Below, in pieces: positions 61,336 to 64,000 of a stretch of DNA of 64,000 bases (positions within the stretch are counted from its first letter, which is position 1; every line of letters begins with the position of its first letter). This DNA comes from Candidatus Acidiferrum typicum. GTDB taxonomy: Bacteria; Acidobacteriota; Terriglobia; Acidiferrales; UBA7541. The stretch is from NCBI GenBank assembly GCA_002478115.1, contig DLMH01000198.1:1-64000 (forward strand). Direction: 5' to 3'. The position numbers and the translations under genes were made by a program. The notes beneath the pieces are model-generated. The model did not search any database and was not told where the DNA came from. It saw nothing but the letters and a program-made list of their open reading frames with translations.

Positions 61336-62502
61336 CTAGCCCAACTCCAGCATGCGGTCCAAAGCCGCTTTTGCAAAGTGTCTGGTGCGTTCGTCCACCG
61401 ATATCTGATTCACAATCTTCCCGGCGCCGAGATTTTCCAGCGCCCACAACAGGTGCTGCGGCGTAATGCGGAACATCGTCGTACAAACGCACACGCTCGG
61501 GTCGAGCGAAATCACTTTGCGGTCCTTCAGCTCTTTTCCCATGCGGTTGACCAGATGAATCTCCGTGCCCACGGCCCACTCGCTCCCCGCGGGCGCTGCC
61601 TGGATCGCCTTCAGGATGCCTTCCGTCGAGCCGATCTCGTCAGCGGCTTGCGCCACTTCAAACCGGCACTCCGGGTGCACGATTACACGAATCCCGGGAT
61701 ACTCCTTGCGAACGCGCGCCACATGCTCCGGTGTAAATCGCTGGTGCACGGAGCAGTAGCCCTTCCACAGAATGATCTTTGCCCTGCGCAACGCTTCCGC
61801 CGTGTTGCCGCCCAGTTCCCGGAACGGATCCCAGACCACCATTTCATCCAGTGGAATCCCCATGCGGTAACCGGTGTTGCGGCCCAAATGTTCGTCGGGC
61901 AGGAACAATATCTTTTCGCCGCGCGCAAACGCCCACTTCACCACCGCCGCCGCGTTGGAACTTGTGCAAACCGCTCCGCCATTCTCGCCGGTAAATGATT
62001 TGATCGCCGCCGTCGAGTTCATGTACGTGACCGGTACCGTCTTCCGGATATCCACTACCGTTCCCAGTTCGCTCCAACAGGCCTCCACCTGGCCAATGTC
62101 CGCCATGTCCGCCATCGAACAGCCCGCGTTCAGATCGGGCAGCACCACAATCTGCTGGTCACGCCGAAGAATGTCGGCGCTTTCGGCCATGAAATGCACG
62201 CCGCAAAACACGATGTATTCCCCGTCGGCTTGCGCGGCTTGCTGGGAAAGCTTCAGCGAATCCCCGCGAAAATCCGCAAACTTCACAACCTCATCCCGCT
62301 GGTAGTGGTGCCCCAGAATCACCACGTCTTTCCCGAGCTTGGTTTTTGCCGCGGCAATTCGCTCGTCCAAGGTCGTGTCCGGCACCAGCAGGTACGAATC
62401 GAAATCGCAGCCCACGCCCTTCTCGATTTCGGGCGCCCTCACCGTGCTGGGCTGCTCCGTGCCCGCCAGCGAGTTCTTTGCTATGGTGACAATGCTTCCC
62501 AT
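61336..62502 (-). CDS. nadA: Quinolinate synthase A
   Basis: 388 residues. It condenses iminoaspartate with dihydroxyacetone phosphate to quinolinate for NAD synthesis, using a [4Fe-4S] cluster. Marks: VILGHHYQRDEVVKFADF, VFCGVHFMAESADIL with the first cluster cysteine, LNAGCSMADM, ILWKGYCSVHQRF and VCVCTTMFRITP. The cluster cysteines of the family seem present. The nadB and nadC genes are not in the window. The DUF2203 gene follows directly. Confidence 0.96.
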   Translation of the reverse strand: MGSIVTIAKNSLAGTEQPSTVRAPEIEKGVGCDFDSYLLVPDTTLDERIAAAKTKLGKDVVILGHHYQRDEVVKFADFRGDSLKLSQQAAQADGEYIVFCGVHFMAESADILRRDQQIVVLPDLNAGCSMADMADIGQVEACWSELGTVVDIRKTVPVTYMNSTAAIKSFTGENGGAVCTSSNAAAVVKWAFARGEKILFLPDEHLGRNTGYRMGIPLDEMVVWDPFRELGGNTAEALRRAKIILWKGYCSVHQRFTPEHVARVRKEYPGIRVIVHPECRFEVAQAADEIGSTEGILKAIQAAPAGSEWAVGTEIHLVNRMGKELKDRKVISLDPSVCVCTTMFRITPQHLLWALENLGAGKIVNQISVDERTRHFAKAALDRMLELG

Positions 62503-62809
62503 GGGTTTTCTCTGCTTCTTCTAAACCCGCTCTACCCCTATTTGTTAGATGAATTCTGTCGCCTTTTCGTCAGATTTACCAGCGCCTTGCCCATTGCTGG
62601 ACAGGCTGGAGAAGAATCCCTAGCTAAGGGGTCGGAACTTTCGCTCCGCACGTAAGGGGGTCGGAGCTTCAGCTCCGACATTAAATGCTTGGCTTCCAGT
62701 GGGCTTTCGCGCCTTTTGCGTCCGCCGATTTCTGGCGGAAGCCCCTGAGGAACTATTCATGAGCATTTTCCCGCAGCCTGTTGAACAGCACCGCACCGCG
62801 TCACCTCGC
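62503..62809. repeat. Hairpin-rich interval between nadA and moaA
   Basis: The 307 bases hold GTCGGAGCT-TC-AGCTCCGAC (62660-62679, perfect nine-base stem), a weaker copy beginning GTCGGAACTTTCGCTCCGC just before it, and TCCGCC-GATTTCT-GGCGGA further right. No gene is seen. The pattern matches the other dispersed palindromes in the window. Any nadA promoter must lie in the leftmost part. Confidence 0.5.
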
Positions 62810-63793
62810 CTATCCTCCGATAAACACCATGGTTCGCGAAGGCGGCACAAAGCCCGGCTCGTTGATGCGGTGCCCTTCTTCCTTCTCCATCACCATCGCC
62901 TTCACCCACTCCACAATTTCCTCATCCGCCGCGTTCGCCCGCAGCAGCCCACGCAGGTTGCGATCCTCCTTGCTGAACAAGCAGGTGCGCATCCTGCCGT
63001 CCGCTGTCAGCCGTATGCGCGAACAGTGCCCGCAAAACGCCTGCGTCACCGACGCGATCAACCCGATCTCTCCCGGCGCGCCGTCCGCAAACCGGTATTT
63101 TCTCGCCGTCTCGCTCTTCTCGTGCGGGATCTGCTCCAGCGGCCATTGCGCATGGATGCGCTGGTAAACCTCCGCCGCGGGCACCACCAGTTCGCGCGAC
63201 CAGTGCCGGTCGGCGTCCAGCGGCATAAACTCGATAAACCGCATGATCACGCCACGTTCCCGCGCGAACGCCGCAAACGCCTCCACTTCGTCATCATTCA
63301 GGCCGCGAACCAGCACGGCGTTTACTTTCGCCGGCGCGAGCCGAGACTTCTGCACCGCCTCAATGCCTTCCATCACTTTTTCGTAAGACCGCGTGCGCGT
63401 GATGCGCTCAAATTTGACGGCATCCAGCGAATCCAGGCTGACGTTGATGCGCTGCAGCCCCGCGGCAATCAAACGGTCGCACCGCTCTGCCAGCAGGTGG
63501 CCGTTCGTCGTGATGGATAAATCCACCACACCAAGCGCCTTCAAATGCGCAATGTATTCTTCCACGCCCTCTCTCACCAGCGGCTCGCCGCCCGTGATGC
63601 GCACCTTGCGAATCCCCAAACTCACGAAAATCCCCGCCAAGCGCCTCAATTCCGCCCAGGACAGTATTTCGTCGTGATCCCGGTAGTTTTCCGGATCGGC
63701 AGACCGGCAATAAACGCACCGGAAATTGCACCGGTCCGTGACTGATATCCGCAGGTCGGTGATCTGCCGCCCGAATTTGTCGTAAAGGCTCAT
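62810..63793 (-). CDS. moaA: GTP 3',8-cyclase (molybdenum cofactor biosynthesis MoaA)
   Basis: 327 residues. It is a radical SAM enzyme for the first step of molybdopterin synthesis. N-terminal cluster TDRCNFRCVYC (CxxxCxxC), VRITGGEPLVREG, SITTNGHLL, NVSLDSLDAVKF, and the C-terminal cluster ASVTQAFCGHCSRIRLT with the third cysteine in GRMRTCLFS. The protein ends in the conserved GG (MVFIGG). Other moa genes are not nearby. A structured leader with an intrinsic terminator stands upstream, so it is probably regulated by RNA. Confidence 0.96.
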   Translation of the reverse strand: MSLYDKFGRQITDLRISVTDRCNFRCVYCRSADPENYRDHDEILSWAELRRLAGIFVSLGIRKVRITGGEPLVREGVEEYIAHLKALGVVDLSITTNGHLLAERCDRLIAAGLQRINVSLDSLDAVKFERITRTRSYEKVMEGIEAVQKSRLAPAKVNAVLVRGLNDDEVEAFAAFARERGVIMRFIEFMPLDADRHWSRELVVPAAEVYQRIHAQWPLEQIPHEKSETARKYRFADGAPGEIGLIASVTQAFCGHCSRIRLTADGRMRTCLFSKEDRNLRGLLRANAADEEIVEWVKAMVMEKEEGHRINEPGFVPPSRTMVFIGG

Positions 63794-64000
63794 CGCTAAA
63801 CCAACCTGGAAACAAAAAACCCGATTCGCACAGGGAATCGGGCTCCAGCCGGAAATCTACACATTTCCGGCTTACGGGCTCCTTTCCAAGCGCGGCAACT
63901 TTCACGGCACGGGAGGCTTGGGCGTTTCCCCCCAAACCCTTGGCGAACCGCTCCCGGCTCGCCTCGCCCCGCCGCCTTGGGATGTCTCTCCCGTAGGCAA
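63794..64000 (-). promoter_or_regulatory. Structured moaA leader, candidate Moco-type riboswitch
   Basis: On the minus strand the leader contains CGGGAG near the left window end pairing with CTCCCG, an eight-pair GGCGAGCC/GGTTCGCC hairpin, a CCAAGC/GCTTGG stem, a ten-base AGCCGGAAAT/ATTTCCGGCT hairpin (63847-63872) and then a terminator (CCCGATTC/GAATCGGG, 63820-63842, six T). Structured RNA ending in a terminator just before moaA is the layout of the Moco riboswitch. I cannot confirm the consensus, and the 5' end is cut by the window. Confidence 0.6.
63814..63842 (-). terminator. Intrinsic terminator in the moaA leader
   Basis: CCCGATTC and GAATCGGG (63820-63842) form an eight-base stem followed on the minus strand by TTTTTT (63814-63819), about 20 bases before the moaA ATG. 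It would end transcription unless the upstream leader refolds. Confidence 0.8.

Noticed and set aside
1..64000. CRISPR array or prophage
   Set aside because: No regularly spaced direct repeats and no phage structural, integrase or Cas-like genes seen.

Overview
The window looks like part of a chromosome from an uncultured acidobacterium (Acidobacteriota, Terriglobia/Acidobacteriia-like). The signs are two secreted VWFA-related proteins of the Acidobacteria-type family, a 1335-residue Oar-like TonB-dependent receptor with an N-terminal carboxypeptidase-regulatory domain, an M1 aminopeptidase carrying the same kind of N-terminal domain, moderately high GC, and scattered short palindromic intergenic repeats. 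The assignment rests on family composition only; there is no rRNA in the window.

Layout. 1-7.2 kb: VWA protein, a membrane/TPR protein, proline dehydrogenase, a DUF1080 (3-keto-glycoside hydrolase type) protein next to a Tat-exported Gfo/Idh/MocA oxidoreductase, and a secreted protein of unknown function. 7.4-12.4 kb: an ammonium locus. PII (plus strand) diverges from a minus-strand cluster of porin, two tiny two-helix membrane proteins, AmtB, a TPR-plus-anchor protein and a third tiny membrane protein whose start overlaps the preceding stop. 13-17.8 kb: a GH78 alpha-L-rhamnosidase and a GH2 beta-glucuronidase-type enzyme, then tRNA-Pro(CGG) with a partial copy of its 3' end beside it. 18-25.6 kb: TonB-dependent receptor, serA, a YqeY-type protein and an unknown gene.

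25.6-31.4 kb is the accessory heart of the window: a decayed IS110-family fragment, then a minus-strand array of two orphan Rhs core tips. Each has its own C-terminal extension (one with an HExxH zincin motif, one with a hydrophobic tail) and each is followed at once by a small unrelated gene (secreted TonB_C-like, 1 nt away; a 148-residue cytosolic protein, 14 nt away). This is the arrangement of displaced polymorphic-toxin/immunity cassettes. A four-helix microprotein and a DUF3857 protein with an atypical tail lie upstream of the array.

31.7-40 kb: OPT transporter, PepD-type dipeptidase, one complete IS110/IS1111-type element (35569-36919) with structured non-coding ends, a decayed gene, and the M1 aminopeptidase. 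40-57.4 kb: housekeeping and peptide/sugar metabolism (rhomboid protease, pyruvate kinase, M20 peptidase, second VWA protein, D-2-hydroxyacid dehydrogenase, GpmI, cysteine-desulfurase-like enzyme, flavin reductase-like protein, tRNA-binding protein, homoserine dehydrogenase with an apparent ATT start, M28 peptidase, a gluconokinase fused to an MFS transporter, a metallophosphoesterase). 57.6-64 kb: a frameshifted DinB-like gene, a thioredoxin-domain (YyaL/SSP411) protein, DUF2203, NadA, and MoaA behind a structured leader with an intrinsic terminator, probably a riboswitch of the Moco type.

The strongest novelty candidates are the Rhs tip array, the structured RNA ends of the IS110/IS1111 element (the 5' fold is supported by compensatory changes between two copies), the gluconokinase-MFS fusion, and the microprotein-rich AmtB locus.
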